A stretch of DNA of 64,000 bases from Ectobius pallidus. Lineage: Eukaryota > Arthropoda > Insecta > Blattodea > Ectobiidae. The position numbers and the translations under genes are program-made. Where the stretch lies: the NCBI GenBank assembly GCA_964059195.1, contig CAXKWD010000011.1, forward strand, positions 16,727,478-16,791,477, given 5' to 3'. Below are positions 21,811 to 33,532 of this stretch, in pieces. Numbering within the stretch: the first letter of the stretch is position 1; each line of letters opens with the position of its first letter. The notes beneath the pieces are model-generated. The model was not told the DNA's origin, made no database searches, and worked only from the letters and a program-made list of their open reading frames with translations.

Positions 21811-22908
21811 GTAAAACTGTAAAAAAACTGTAAAACTTGGCTGGTTTCATTGCGATTGCTTTTGTCCGTTCAGCTTTATGCCAATAACGGCACATTTGTT
21901 GGGTAATGTGAAAAAAACATAAGTTAGTACTAACTATTCAACCAAAGATTCGTATTTATAAATTCTTAATGTACTTCTTATGAGCTATGAAGCACGTAGG
22001 CTTATATCGATTCCCGATGTATCTACATCCTCAATGAGAACGAGAGATTTCCAATGTCAGCATTATTATCATGCCTTCCTTCGCCTCTCCGGCATCGAAC
22101 ATTTGCGGTATACATTATACTCCAATAATCGAGGCCTCTAGGCAAAATTACTGGATGTTCTAAGTCTACCTATTCTCCTAGGGATCTTCTCGAGCCGACA
22201 GGCTAATGGATAATTAATCATGAAAATTGAAGAGAAAGGAACCTTCATATATCTGCATTCGATAAGCCTCGCTCGAAGGAGTTGGAGACGACGTTCAGCG
22301 TAATTTTCCACCCACAGATAAAAAGAACTGCGTAAAATTGAAAGTTAATAATTATAGATATAGGTACAAAACTCCTAAACCATACAGCACAATACAGAGC
22401 AGAAAATACAGTTCAAACGCACAGATGATGAGGCAAAAGGAAATTTATGGGAAGTGTAGCTATATTTTAATGAAAATTGTTAGACCGGAGGTGATGCAGG
22501 AAATAAAAAGGAAACAGCATACTGGTTATCCAGCGGACTGTTGATATACTGTGATATTTGAACAAAGCTACAGGTACCACATCTTCCCAGTTGGATCGAG
22601 AACCAGCAACATCGAAACTAATTCACTGTATTTCACAAGGACAATGAAAAATTCAATTCCAAATATAAACTATTGCCCATTTCGAGCGAAAATCTTCAAT
22701 TGCTGAAATCCATAGAATGGTAAATTCACCACATCAGTGCAACAACATCCAGGGATTCAAAACAAGCATTCCTCTCTATTTAATACAGAATAAAACAAAT
22801 CTACATTTAGTCTCAACAGACATCAACGCATCACTATTATAGGCCTAACTACTATAGCATCTCTGTAGACTTCAGATCACAGGTTATGGAGTCGAAAGAA
22901 CACATATA

Positions 22909-23627
22909 CAGCCAACCCTCTTTATAATGCCACCATCGGTTCTCTAACATTTAGTGGTACAAAGCGAGGGTAGCACTAAAACTAAATTTAATTTTTTAAA
23001 TAAAAATGGCATAACACAGTCCCGTATTAATTTACTGTTCTGTATTAATGAAAGAAAAATTAAATAAAAGGCAAATAGAGAATTTTAGCATAAAATAAAA
23101 TACTGAACAGTAACACAATTTATTACAGTATATGTCCATTCCTACAGTACACAAAAGGGTAGAAAATCATGTGGGTCCATGTGAGTGATTAACTGTAACT
23201 TAGTAATTGTAGTGTAGTGTTTAACATCTGAATGGACAGTGGACTAAAAGAAGTGAATGTTTGGAATGTATCATTGTATGACGGGCTCTTTCTACCTGCT
23301 CCACCCTCACGCAGGCTGTCTGTCCAACTTCTTAACATAGCTTTCTGCACTACATTTACACTCACTAATTGGAAATACAGTGCAGTATGTTTCTTAAATA
23401 ATCTTCCTAACATTCACGTTAGTTTTAAAATAATTCTGGAACTGAAAAAAATCACTGCAAGCTATATTTTGTAAATATCTTTTCTTATATTCACTGGCAC
23501 TAAATGAATTGGCACAGTAACGAGGTTTCTTATGTATTTTATATGGGAGAAGATCCGCTCACTTCCATGTATTGGCACAGTGCAAGGGTGGCACTGTAAA
23601 GAGGGGCATTATATCGAGGGTTAACTG
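22909..23627. mobile_element. Pogo/Tigger-like non-autonomous element, 719 bp
   Basis: Inverted ends CAGCCAACCCTCTTTATAAT and CAGTTAACCCTCGATATAAT (right end reversed), both flanked by TA (22907-22908 and 23628-23629). Subterminal TGGCACTGTAAAGAGG and related blocks extend the inverted similarity. No transposase frame remains. Confidence 0.8.
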
Positions 23628-23635
23628 TATCTTAC

Positions 23636-23792
23636 ATGGAATGATAATTCTTTCACACTGGCCGTGTGTAGTCTAGGATGGACAAGTGAAGTCAGAATAA
23701 AAAATGCAATGCCATAGCCGGGATTTGAACCAGGATCTTCGGCTCTCCGTGCCGATGCTCTAACCAACTGAGCTACCATGGCAACGCGCCGG
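23636..23792 (-). mobile_element. tRNA-derived SINE, full head and body
   Basis: On the - strand: GCCATGGTAGCTCAGTTGG..., a head that folds like a tRNA (acceptor GCCATGG with CTATGGC; D stem GCTC/GAGC; anticodon stem TCGGC/GCCGA), then a body with ATTCTGACTTCAC and CACGGCCAGTGTGAAAG. The anticodon loop ACGGAGA lacks U33, so it is not a working tRNA. It is the same family as the inverted repeat at 19078-19233. It abuts the 719-bp element ending at 23627. Confidence 0.8.
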
Positions 23793-24094
23793 TACAACAT
23801 TTGCCGATACCATGTGTATCTTACATGGTTACGAGGTCAGGACAGAAGGTATCGAAAGACTAGCCAAGAAAGCAGCTTTTACAAGTTATGCCATCTTATA
23901 ATAAATGTCCGATTCTATACATCAAGAATGAAGTTCCTAAAAAGTTAAAAAGAGGTCGAATAATCAATGGCAATTATCTATAAGTGATTCAACCAAAATA
24001 TTTTTTCCCCACAGTTTTGGACCGTATAAATAGTAAATTAGTGTATTTTCACAAAATTTATTTCAGAGGTTCCGTCTGGCGCTGTGAATTGAAC

Positions 24095-24167
24095 TCCGGC
24101 TTAGCTCAGTTGGTAGAGCATTGGCGCGAATAGCCAAAGGTCCTGGGTTCAAGTCCCAGTGTCGGAG
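24095..24167 (+). mobile_element. tRNA-like sequence, probably a SINE head
   Basis: Folds as a cloverleaf: acceptor TCCGGCT/TGTCGGA (one mismatch, one wobble), D stem GCTC/GAGC, anticodon stem TTGGC/GCCAA, T stem CTGGG/CCCAG with loop TTCAAGT. The anticodon loop is GCGAATA, which would give GAA (Phe) but has C in place of U33, and the body does not resemble tRNA-Phe. It resembles the SINE head at 23636-23792. An intact tRNA gene is possible but unlikely. Confidence 0.5.
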
Positions 24168-24529
24168 GAATTTTTCTCCTATAATATTTTCATGTAATGT
24201 CCAACAGAGACAATAATCTGTGGTTCATGAAAGCTCATACATTTATCGAAAGGTTCCACGTAAACGTACAAGATATAATATTACTGTTGTGTGGTGACTA
24301 TCTGCAGACTGTAAAACATCTTGTTTTCACAGATCTAATATTTGAAAATAAAAGGTCCTAGTGGAATCATCATACTCGCAAGTCAGATGCACTACAACAC
24401 GTCTTTAAAAATACAGACTTTGAAAAGACACTATTCTTGCAAAAGCACTTCTTAAGTTCTTATATTCTGTCTTCCATAGGCTATTAAAATTATTTCAAGC
24501 GCTATGACCATTATAGTCTACCGTAGGAG

Positions 24530-24850
24530 CCCAGGGGATGCGATCGTTCCTCCTTAAAGCAGCGGGCCAGGGTTCGATTCCCGGTCGCGAAAAGTTACCT
24601 ACGTGGGGTTTCTTCCGGGATGTTTCCTAACCTGCGGCCGAATGTCGGGTATCTTTAGGACATTGTGGTCCCCGGATATCTTCAAGTCATCATTACCATC
24701 GTCATCACATCCGCGCCTTGTTCGGAGTGAGTGTGTGTACGACTGGTGTGTTTCGTCTTATGTGTTCGTGTAGTCTCGGAAGTGCTCCGGCATTGGTCTG
24801 TTAACCCATCCTGGGAGGTCCTCCATGCTCTTGTCTAGTCAAAAAAAAGT
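24530..24850 (+). mobile_element. tRNA-derived SINE, longest copy of its family
   Basis: Head GGGGATGCGATCGTTCCTCC with box B GGTTCGATTCCC at 24571-24582, then TTTCTTCCGGGATGTTTCC and a body ending GGAGGTCCTCCATGCTCTTG and a short A-run at 24841-24848. Related copies: 18527-18785 and 29045-29135, both on the - strand. Confidence 0.75.
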
Positions 24851-25286
24851 ATGTTGTGATTCAAAGGTAATCCCTCTCCTGACAGATCGCGGTCCTGTAT
24901 GGTCCGGGGGGCGTGGGCCGCATTAACGTCTCTACAATGGGAGAGGTTAACCAGATGTGTAAAACCGGGCCGCATGCAGCCCCCTCCGCTACGGAATGCG
25001 GACCTCTAAATTTTAGGTACAATGTATAAATAGGCCTATGTGCGCCAAAAAAATAATAATGAAAACATTTTTTTCTAAAACTTGATTTTCTAGCAGTATA
25101 GAAGATGAATGTCCATAAAATATTGGTAGACTTATATAGGCCTAGTGCAATGTTCACCAGGAAACACTATGTTCAAAACAATGAAAATGAACCAAACTTT
25201 GAATTCCGTAAAGAAAACATTGAATTTTATTTGTTCCAAGGGACTGAATCAACTTCAGTTTGCCACTTTCATTAGTGATATAGGTA

Positions 25287-25570
25287 GTGAATTTGAGGGC
25301 TTGCCATGTCATTAAGAAGTTTTCTGGGCTTCTTCAAGTTTTAAAACGCTCTTGGCCCCTTCGAGAAGAAATTAAAGTTTTCTTAGAAATGAAAGGCGAA
25401 TCATCTGATAATCTATGTGACTATACTAATTGGCTTGAAGATTTGACATTCATAGGAGATAATACAGTGCATTTCAAATGTTTAAATTTAAAATTACAAA
25501 AGAAAATATCAGTTTGCAACTTCATTGCATGATAATATTAAGGCTTTTAAATTGAAACTCAGGCCTTAGG
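25287..25570 (+). pseudogene. hAT transposase fragment, GTF2IRD2/SCAND3-like
   Basis: The frame contains LREEIKVFLEMKG, NWLEDLTFIGD and CLNLKLQKKISVCNF. A later shift reads HDNIKAFKLKL. The order (REE-FL, then W-DL-F-D-T-H, then LNLKLQGK, then IKAF) is characteristic of the middle part of the hAT transposase lineage related to vertebrate GTF2IRD2, SCAND3/ZBED9 and EPM2AIP1. No zinc finger or C-terminal dimerisation domain is seen here; a C-terminal piece of the same kind occurs at 50164-50730. Confidence 0.6.
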
Positions 25571-25653
25571 AAGGGCAACTGGTAAATAACAAATTAATTC
25601 AGTTTCCTACCTGCCAGGAATTTCAAGATTCCCGCATTGCTTATAGGCCTAAG

Positions 25654-26306
25654 TAGACCTGGGATTTTAAGGCAAATGCCTATTTTGTTCCTTATGAAAT
25701 AACATGAAAATGTTTAAATAGGTGGATGTTTCATGATAAATCACTTACATTTATAGAGTTTTATAGTGCCCTAAAATGCCTATTTGGACCTTTAGAGCCT
25801 ATTTTACTATTTTAGTGCCTAAAATGCCTATTTTGTACATTTAAAATAAAATTCAACTTATGTAATTTTTACAATCTCATAATGGAAATCCCTCAATGAA
25901 AAGCAGAACAGCAGAGGTGGGTTTTTCACAGAAACTTGATTATTCCAAACAATTGTCGCTAATGCAATGCTGACTGACGGGGGAGGGGGAGGATTAAGGG
26001 GGAAGGACTACTGTGTCAAGTTACCAGTGAAAGAACATCTGTTTTAGTGAATATAGTTCGTGATACCTAATATTGCAGTTAATTCTGTAAAGAATAGGTG
26101 TACCACGTTTCTTGCAGTAAGAAAAAGACCATGTTACAGTTTAAGTGTATATTGTAATATTTTAAAGTCTATTTTCTATCTATTTACACATTTTAAAAAC
26201 ATATTTTAAGTGCCAATTTTCTCTTTTAAAAGCCTATTTACTTGTTTTAAAAGCCTATTTTAGGTGCCTAAAACTAATTTTTTTAAAGCCTAAAATCCCA
26301 GGTCCA
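25654..26306. mobile_element. hAT-type miniature element TAGACCTGGGAT, copy 1
   Basis: Starts TAGACCTGGGATTTTAAGGC and ends GCCTAAAATCCCAGGTCCA (last bases mutated). The interior has many AAATGCCTATTT / TTTTAAAAGCCTATTT blocks. It is homologous to 29539-30111 and 31088-31373. The 8-bp flanks do not match here. Confidence 0.8.
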
Positions 26307-26917
26307 CTTATAATTCCAGTCAGTATGCTTCCAACATAACACAGTTATTCATGAATAATTAGTGTAAGGAAGTAAGCGATTTTATATTAAAGTTCTGTTA
26401 TTTTGGTTATCCACACATTTTCCGTGATGTATATTTAAAATGTATTTATTGTAATACGCATAACGTCAAGTGGCAAGAATGATAGGCTAGTGTTTTATTG
26501 TATGGTGTGTTAAAATTATAAAGTCGGGCAGTTGCTTTTTACAAAATATAAAAACACGCTTAAATTTTCATTTCGGCAAGCGGCCCTTGGGCTTCAAAAT
26601 ATCAAGTCGAGTTGGCCCTCAGTAAATTTTAGTTTGACATGCGTGGGTTAAACTAAGAGAAGAAGAAGCAGTCAACATTATATTATTTTATTAATTAATT
26701 GTTAACTATAATGATAGATCTAGCATACTACAGTGTAAAGTAGGACTATTCTAATAGGAGATTAAATAATAAATAACATTTTTCATTTGAAGGAATGTAT
26801 CAATTGTGTCGAAATTTGATACGAAAATATAGATTAACAGTCAAGTTACGGTATTGGATGTAACTTATATAGTGTAAGAATTTTATTTAATATCAGAGCG
26901 TGAAATACTCGTATGTA

Positions 26918-27152
26918 CAGGCAGTAGGAAAAAAAGCTGATTTCAGTGCCTTGTGATACGTAAATAAATGTAAGAGATGTAACGGAAACGTTTGTTTTCA
27001 CAAGCAATGCCAATGACATGAAATTATTTCTCCATTCAAGCAATGTTCATTTCAATACATTCCCTGCTATCCTGTGAATGTCGCTAGGCATGCGCAGTGG
27101 CTCATGTAGGCAACTTAGATATTTTAGTCGGCCCGCTTTTTTTCCCTACCTG
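26918..27152 (-). mobile_element. Miniature element with CAGGTAGGG ends, copy 2
   Basis: Reverse orientation relative to 20986-21206. They share AGGCATGCGCAGTGGCTCAT and GCGGGCCGACTAAAAT (reversed). Ends CAGGCAGTAGGAAAAAAAGC and, inverted, CAGGTAGGGAAAAAAAGCGG, flanked by TA on both sides. Confidence 0.7.
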
Positions 27153-28541
27153 TACAAAAATAATTGGAGTAAGCAATGGCAAAATAAGTTCCGGTACAAA
27201 ACTTTTGATTTATAGAGTAACGAAAAACGTGTAATTTGAAACGTTTATCCAAATTTTATTGTAAGGATTTTCTGCATATTTTCTTTAGTGGTAAACAAGA
27301 ATTTCAACGCCTGATCTTGTGAGAGCTTTTGATTGTCATATTTGTCCATTTTACTACATTTGCGCTTCTATCTCTCTACATGTGCACCAAATCTCTTGGC
27401 GTTTTTTTCGAGCATCTATCCATCCGAAATATTGATCACAGCCTAAGAAAAGCAATGTTGTGCATTTTAAGAATCAATCTTTTTATTGGGTTTAAATTGC
27501 TCTTATCAAATCCAAGATAGCCATAAATAAGTAGTACAATGTACCGTAACATTGAGTAGTCCAGAGACTGTTGTCGCTTGATATATATTTCACGTCACAG
27601 GACAGGCGCACTGACGATCTTATCCACTGCACAAAATTTTAGGGTACAGGTCGCATACCAACATCTTTCTCATCATTTTTTGGGGAACAACATTGAAACA
27701 AAAGAATCGCTTGTTTATGATTCATGATTAACATATTTTTACAACGTATATAACGGTAATTAATAATGTAAACTAGTTTGTCGCTTTTCTGAGAAGCTGA
27801 TAGTTGTAAACGATCTGCTCCCTGCCAATACAGAATTATTATAAGGCTAGGTTTGGCGAAAACTTGTTCAATTTGTAAAGTTGTAGCCGCGAGGGCACAT
27901 CTTTTTACTCACAACGTCCAGGTCGAATTGTTTTACGCTACAAGGCTAGTATACAGGGTGTAATATTCCTAGAATCCATCGACCCTCCGGGTCACATTAT
28001 GCATGTTGAAATAGCACATCGTCTGCGAAGAACTTGCTGAACGGCTTCTCAGTATTTTTTTTTTTGTATAGGCTAAATCTGTTTTCTCTATTTTTATTAA
28101 ATCCTTGGTACTGACTTTAAAATATATTCTAGTTATAAATTATTAGTATACCACAGATTATAAAGTAGCTATTGAATAACAAATTCTAAAGAAGCCCTAT
28201 TATTAAAATATTAAAAGAGCTTAAATATTGAAATAAATTTGCGATAAAATAAAACTTGAATAAAACTTGAAATTGAATAACTTGTGGGTTAAAAAAAGAG
28301 TTAAAAATGCGTAACTATGCAGTTACATAATGGTAATAAATGGTTCTTACAACTTCTTAATAACAAGAACTTCTTACTATTGTACGCCAGTCAAAATACA
28401 CCGGATCACCTGACCTGCCTGCTTTCTGTACTCATCAGACAGACAGACAGACAGATTACTGAGCGTGAGGTAATGATGCCTTACAGTAGTTATAGCCGTT
28501 AGATGTGCATGTCGGCACTACATTATATTGTTATTATCATC

Positions 28542-28596
<55 letters not shown>
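28542..28596. repeat. (AAT)n microsatellite
   Basis: About 18 perfect AAT units. Confidence 0.97.
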
Positions 28597-29044
28597 GTGA
28601 TAAAAGGCTACCGCAGCAGTTTCTTCACTTTTTACAAAAACAGTAGTGTATTCAGACCCTGCTTTTCACAATAATCAATTTTTTCTAACGTTCCTGTTTC
28701 CTAGGTTATATAAACACTTCTTCTGTAATCGTAGATTACTCTAAAATTTCTAAACCTATTAAATTTACGTTCTAATAACGTTAACAGAATACCTAAATAT
28801 TTGTGAATGCTTCATATTTGTACGAACTCCTCATTCCCTTACGAAAAGCATCTTTAAAATGTATGAAGCGGAAATATCAATTGCATTAAAATTTTTATGG
28901 ATGTCTTTTTTGTTCTCATTGATTATTCTTTCGATATTCATAATCTAATAACTGTTGACACAAGATTGAAACACAAGTGCATGGGAAATTTTACACTATA
29001 TCGTAAAGTTACCCCATATTCGTCTCGTAGATAAGGAAAAATCC

Positions 29045-29135
29045 CACCTAGGTAACTTGTCCCGACCAGAGATCGAACCCGGGCCCGCTGCGTGAGAGAA
29101 GCGAACGCATCCCTGAGCCACAGCGGTGGACTAAT
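29045..29135 (-). mobile_element. SINE head fragment
   Basis: On the - strand GTCCACCGCTGTGGCTCAGG, GATGCGTTCGCTTCTCTCA and GGGTTCGATCTCTGG match the head of the family at 18527-18785 and 24530-24850. The body is lost or strongly diverged. Confidence 0.6.
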
Positions 29136-29538
29136 TAAGTAACCTAAGGAAATAAATATAAAACAAATAAAATATCCTTAGATTATGCCATGTCTTCCTT
29201 CATTGCGTCACTGCCTATAAATCCATACAGAGAAACAAAACTCCTCAAGGAAAGGCACTGGTTTATTTTCCCCTAATCCCGCTATACAGTTTATACTACG
29301 AGCTCCCCCGCCTTTTTTTATGCAGAAATGCGCGATGTCTACTGCCCATTCATAAATATTAATACTGAACATTAACAACTGCAGTATAGCTGAATCCCTC
29401 ACTAAAGAAATTAAAATATTTATTGACTGCCAATGCGACTGATCGATTAGATTTTAGTCCAACGAAGCTGTATACATATTTGAGTGTGGTGTCCTGACGA
29501 CTTCCCTTTGACGCTTTATCTACGCCTTCGGTCATAAT

Positions 29539-30111
29539 TAGACCTGGGATTTTAAGGCAAATGCCTATTTTGTTCCTTATGAAATAACACGAAAATATTT
29601 AAATATGTGGATGTTTCATGATAAATCACTTATATTTATAAAGTTTTATAGTGTCCTAAGATACCTATTTGGACCTTTAGAGCCTATTTTACCATTTTAG
29701 TGCCTAAAATGCCTACTTTGTACATTTAAAATAAAATTCAACTTCACAACTTCAAGCAATTTTCGCCAAAAGGAATGCTGACTGAAAGGGGAGGGCGAGG
29801 ATTAAGGGTGAAGGACTACTGTGTCAAGTCACCAATGAAAGAACATCTGTTTAAGTGAATATAGTTCTTGATGCCTGATTTTGCAGTTAATTCTGTTAAG
29901 AATAGGTATACCACGTTTCTTGCAGTAAAAAGAGACCATGTTACAGTTTAAGAGTATATTGTACCGTAATATTTTAAAGTCTATTTTCTATCTATTTACA
30001 CAATATTAAAGCATATTTTAAGTGCCTCTTTTAAAAGCCTATTTACTTGTTTTAAAAGCCTATTTTAGGTGTCTAAAACTAATTTTTTTAGAGCCTAAAA
30101 TCCCAGGTCTA
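29539..30111. mobile_element. hAT-type miniature element TAGACCTGGGAT, copy 2 (complete)
   Basis: 573 bp with perfect 12-bp inverted termini TAGACCTGGGAT / ATCCCAGGTCTA and an exact 8-bp duplication GTCATAAT (29531-29538 and 30112-30119). This copy defines the family borders. No coding capacity. Confidence 0.92.
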
Positions 30112-30331
30112 GTCATAATTTACATAAAATCGAGTGCATATGAGAACGATAAAATGATAGCGATCAAATTGTGACGAGAGGCAGTTGTGGGTTGTCTGAA
30201 ACCCCACACTGATTCAAGAACTAAATAGTTAAATTGATTTTCCTTCATTGCAGCTAAATATTTATCATTCTTAAGTTTCTAGTCTACGTTATTATTTTAG
30301 GTACACTTTATATTTGTTCTGAATTAAGCCC

Positions 30332-30790
30332 AGGCTAAGTCATCTGAAAATAATTAAATATAAAAATAATTTCTGATGTAATAAATAATTAAATAAGTAA
30401 ATATTAAATACAAAAATAAAGAATGCATTTTCAAACATACCCTTCGCTCACATCCACTTTAAAAGCCGGGTTTCCATGTCATGTACCCTCCTTGCAAGAC
30501 GTAATCTGAAAAAGAAAGAGTGTATAATGTAAGCTTGAATACAACATTTCCTCTCAGGAGTACAATACAGATACTGTACTTTGTAAGGGATATTGAGCCA
30601 TAAAGTTTATTGCTTCTACAGAACATACTCCACATCTCTTCCTCGCTTTCTTATTAACAGTTCCCTAAGAAGCGCCGAGCGAACTAGAAACGTATAGTAA
30701 AATATAGCTAAGTCATCTGAAAATAGTTAAATGTAAAAATAATTTCTGATATAATAAATAATTAAATAAGTAAATATTAAAAACACAAAT
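30332..30790. repeat. Tandem duplication of an 85-bp AT-rich block
   Basis: GCTAAGTCATCTGAAAATA...AAATAAGTAAATATTAAA occurs at 30332-30419 and again at 30706-30790 with few differences, in direct orientation about 374 bp apart. The intervening 286 bp are unique within the window. Confidence 0.8.
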
Positions 30791-31087
30791 AGTGTGCCCC
30801 CAATTGTGCAGGTCATGGAGGGCTGTGAGGTTTCTGGATAATGAAGCTCCCGAATATTAACGTGTGAAAGTTTTTCAAATCGGTCTTAGGAGGGGGCCAC
30901 TTGCTAAAACTGCATGTATAACAGAAATGCGTGAAGTCAGGACAAATGAATGAAGAAACCACTGCTTGTTCCATTCTCTATATCGATAGACAGCCATTTA
31001 CAATAGTGCAGTCCTATGTTTGTAAATGTATTATGTCACGCCTTGCATTATAATTACGTAAAATTTGAATAGGGAATGTACTCTAAC

Positions 31088-31373
31088 TAGACCTGGGACT
31101 TTAAGGCAAATGCCTATTTTGTTCCTTATGTAATAACATGAAAAAATGTTAATATTTCATGATAAATCACTTATATTTATAGTTTTTTAGTGCCCTAAAA
31201 TGCCTATTTGGACCTTTCGAGCCTATTTTTACTATTTTAGTGCCTAAAATGTATATTTTGTACATTTAAAATAAAATTCAATTTCTGCAACTTTTACAGT
31301 CATTTAATGGACATCCCTGAATGAAGAGCAGAACAGCACAGGATGGGTTTTTCACAAAAACTTGATTTTCCCA
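31088..31373. mobile_element. hAT-type miniature element TAGACCTGGGAT, copy 3 (3'-truncated)
   Basis: Starts TAGACCTGGGACTTTAAGGC and follows the left half of the copy at 25654 up to CACAAAAACTTGATT, then breaks into unrelated AT-rich sequence. Confidence 0.8.
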
Positions 31374-32597
31374 ATAATAATAATTATATAATTATATTAA
31401 ATGTATATAATATTTCCCTACAGCACTGTTTTATATGGAAATTAAATACTATTTTAATAATTTCATTTATAAATGTTTCAAAGTTTAAATATAAGATAAA
31501 TCATTTAAGGGCATGCCTTTTCCACTATACAGCGATTGAAATGTCGAGGTAATCTCCGGAATATTTAGCCTATACAGCTCTGCGCTCCTACCAACTTCTA
31601 TTCTTCAGTGAGTTTACATGAACGTGAACTTTCCCAGGTACTCGTTTGAATTAACATCTAAGACCATCCTAACTGGTTCTGGACATGGCAGGAGAAAAAT
31701 TTAATGCCGCTGCCCAAGATCGAACCTGGAACATCCCGTTGATAAATTTATTCACATATTTCACGTATGTCAGTATTTCACATAAAAATGCTGTATTGTG
31801 CATTTCAACTTGATCCTAATTTTTAATATTAAGCAACAATTAGGCAACAAAAACAACAGGATAGCATATTAAAATTAGATATATAATATAATATATATTA
31901 GAACTGAATACGTATTGATGAAATTTTAATATTTTAATAAACCGGCTATTGACAATGGTTCTATTTTTAAGCTGATTTCGCGGGCCACAAGTTGGGCTAC
32001 ATTATGGCCCGGCTTTATGCCACATCGTGTCGACTGCAGTGACGTTTTCTGCAATAAATTAATTGGGCTTTAAAACTCTATTATCTGACGGTATGCCATT
32101 CTTTGGAAATTTACCACACATAAATAAATGTTGGTACTCGTGTGTGAATGTTTGCTACGACTTGAAGTATTTAAGTGTTTCCGAACTCCATGAAGAATCA
32201 AGAGTCCGGTGCTTCAGGGACAGATACCAGCCTTCTCCGGTACATAAAGTTTCTGTCAGAGTTGTGTGTATATAGTACTGTAGCCCAGCTACTGAGAAAT
32301 CTATATTGTATAATAGCCTAGCTATCAAAGATGACTCTATAACACTATAGCCTAGCTATCAGACAGGGGAGACCCTCTAAACCTGTTCGGCAGAATACTC
32401 GCTGACATCAGGGGAGACCCACTAAAAATCTTCGGCTGGATGTATATGGGCATTAGGAGCACTAATGTTCGTCTCATGAAGCCACGTTGACTCTATATTT
32501 TTGCTAAGGTTCGTACTCTTTGTAAATGTAGTAGGCCTATACTATTTTCACCGGACTCTATAGGACCGTTCCCCGAGTCAATTAGGCCTAATATACC

Positions 32598-33037
32598 CAG
32601 TGCCGTATTTAAGCCTAGGTAGTCTAGGCAGCTGTCTAGGGCGGCAGATTTGAAGGGGCGGCTTTTAAGCTGTTACTGATTTTTTAATATATTAAATATT
32701 TTATTCATAACTCTTCAAAATAGTAAACTAATTTAACAGACAGTGAAATAGAAATGAATAACATTGACAACAAACGCTCAAATTTAATCAACGATCTAGT
32801 TCCATTGTTGTTGTCAATGAAATTGAAACTCTCTTTCCATTTAACCGCCTTTGATTAAACTCTGGCATTCTGATATTATTATTATTATTACTATTATTAT
32901 CATTATTATTATTAGCCTACTATTTCAGTTACAATAATGCTTACTGTAGGTTACTTTGTGGTACATTCATGTGGAAATAAGGGGGTGAAAATATTTTTCT
33001 TTGCCTAGGGGCGCTTAAGTAGCTAAATGCGCCCCTG
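32598..33037. mobile_element. hAT-type miniature element, 440 bp
   Basis: Ends CAGTGCCGTATTTAAG and, inverted, CAGGGGCGCATTTAGC. Exact 8-bp duplication AATATACC at 32590-32597 and 33038-33045. Near the ends are GGCGGC / GGGGCGCTTAAG blocks. No transposase frame. Confidence 0.88.
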
Positions 33038-33532
33038 AATATACCCATACTGAAAGTATTAAATTATCCCGTTTATTTATTTGTAGGATCTCCTTCCCCG
33101 AATGAGATGGTCGAAACAGAAACGTCGCGGCCTCACGTTCGGGTTGTCGCGAGTTTGAATCCATTGCCTGGCAAATCTAAGTGTGGTTTTTTAAATGGTA
33201 TGGTTGTAAGTTTTTTCACTTGCAAAGGCGAACGCCGGATTGGACCTTACACCTAACCCGAACGTTCCCGTTCTGCGGAAAATTTATCTCAAATTTGAAG
33301 AAAATCGATCAACGCTTTTGGACATGTCTGGGTAACAAACAGATTTACAGAAAAAGAGACGTAGTGCCGAGTTAAAACAGGACATCGGTTCGCTCGGTCA
33401 ACTAGTAAAATTTAATATAAATTCATTACATTAATAAAACATTTCCATCCTCTTTTTTGGTAGTGTAGCACATTTATTCATTTTGTTAAATTTAATTGTT
33501 AAATGTATAACTTTTTCCAAATTAGTGATTAT

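Larger units (their letters stand above)
24925..26665 (+). mobile_element. Possible old hAT element enclosing a transposase fragment
   Basis: GC-rich blocks with GGGCCGCATGCAGCCC near 24965 and GCGGCCCTTGGGC plus GTTGGCCCTCAGTAAATTTT near 26580-26630 resemble the inverted ends of hAT elements whose termini contain GGCCC. A hAT transposase remnant (25287-25570) lies between them, and the 653-bp element at 25654-26306 would be nested inside. The outer termini and target duplication are not resolved, so the borders are approximate. Confidence 0.3.

Noticed and set aside
23711..23782. tRNA-Ser-like cloverleaf with GGA anticodon
   Set aside because: No U33, no long variable arm as Ser tRNAs need, and the same sequence recurs as a SINE with a body.
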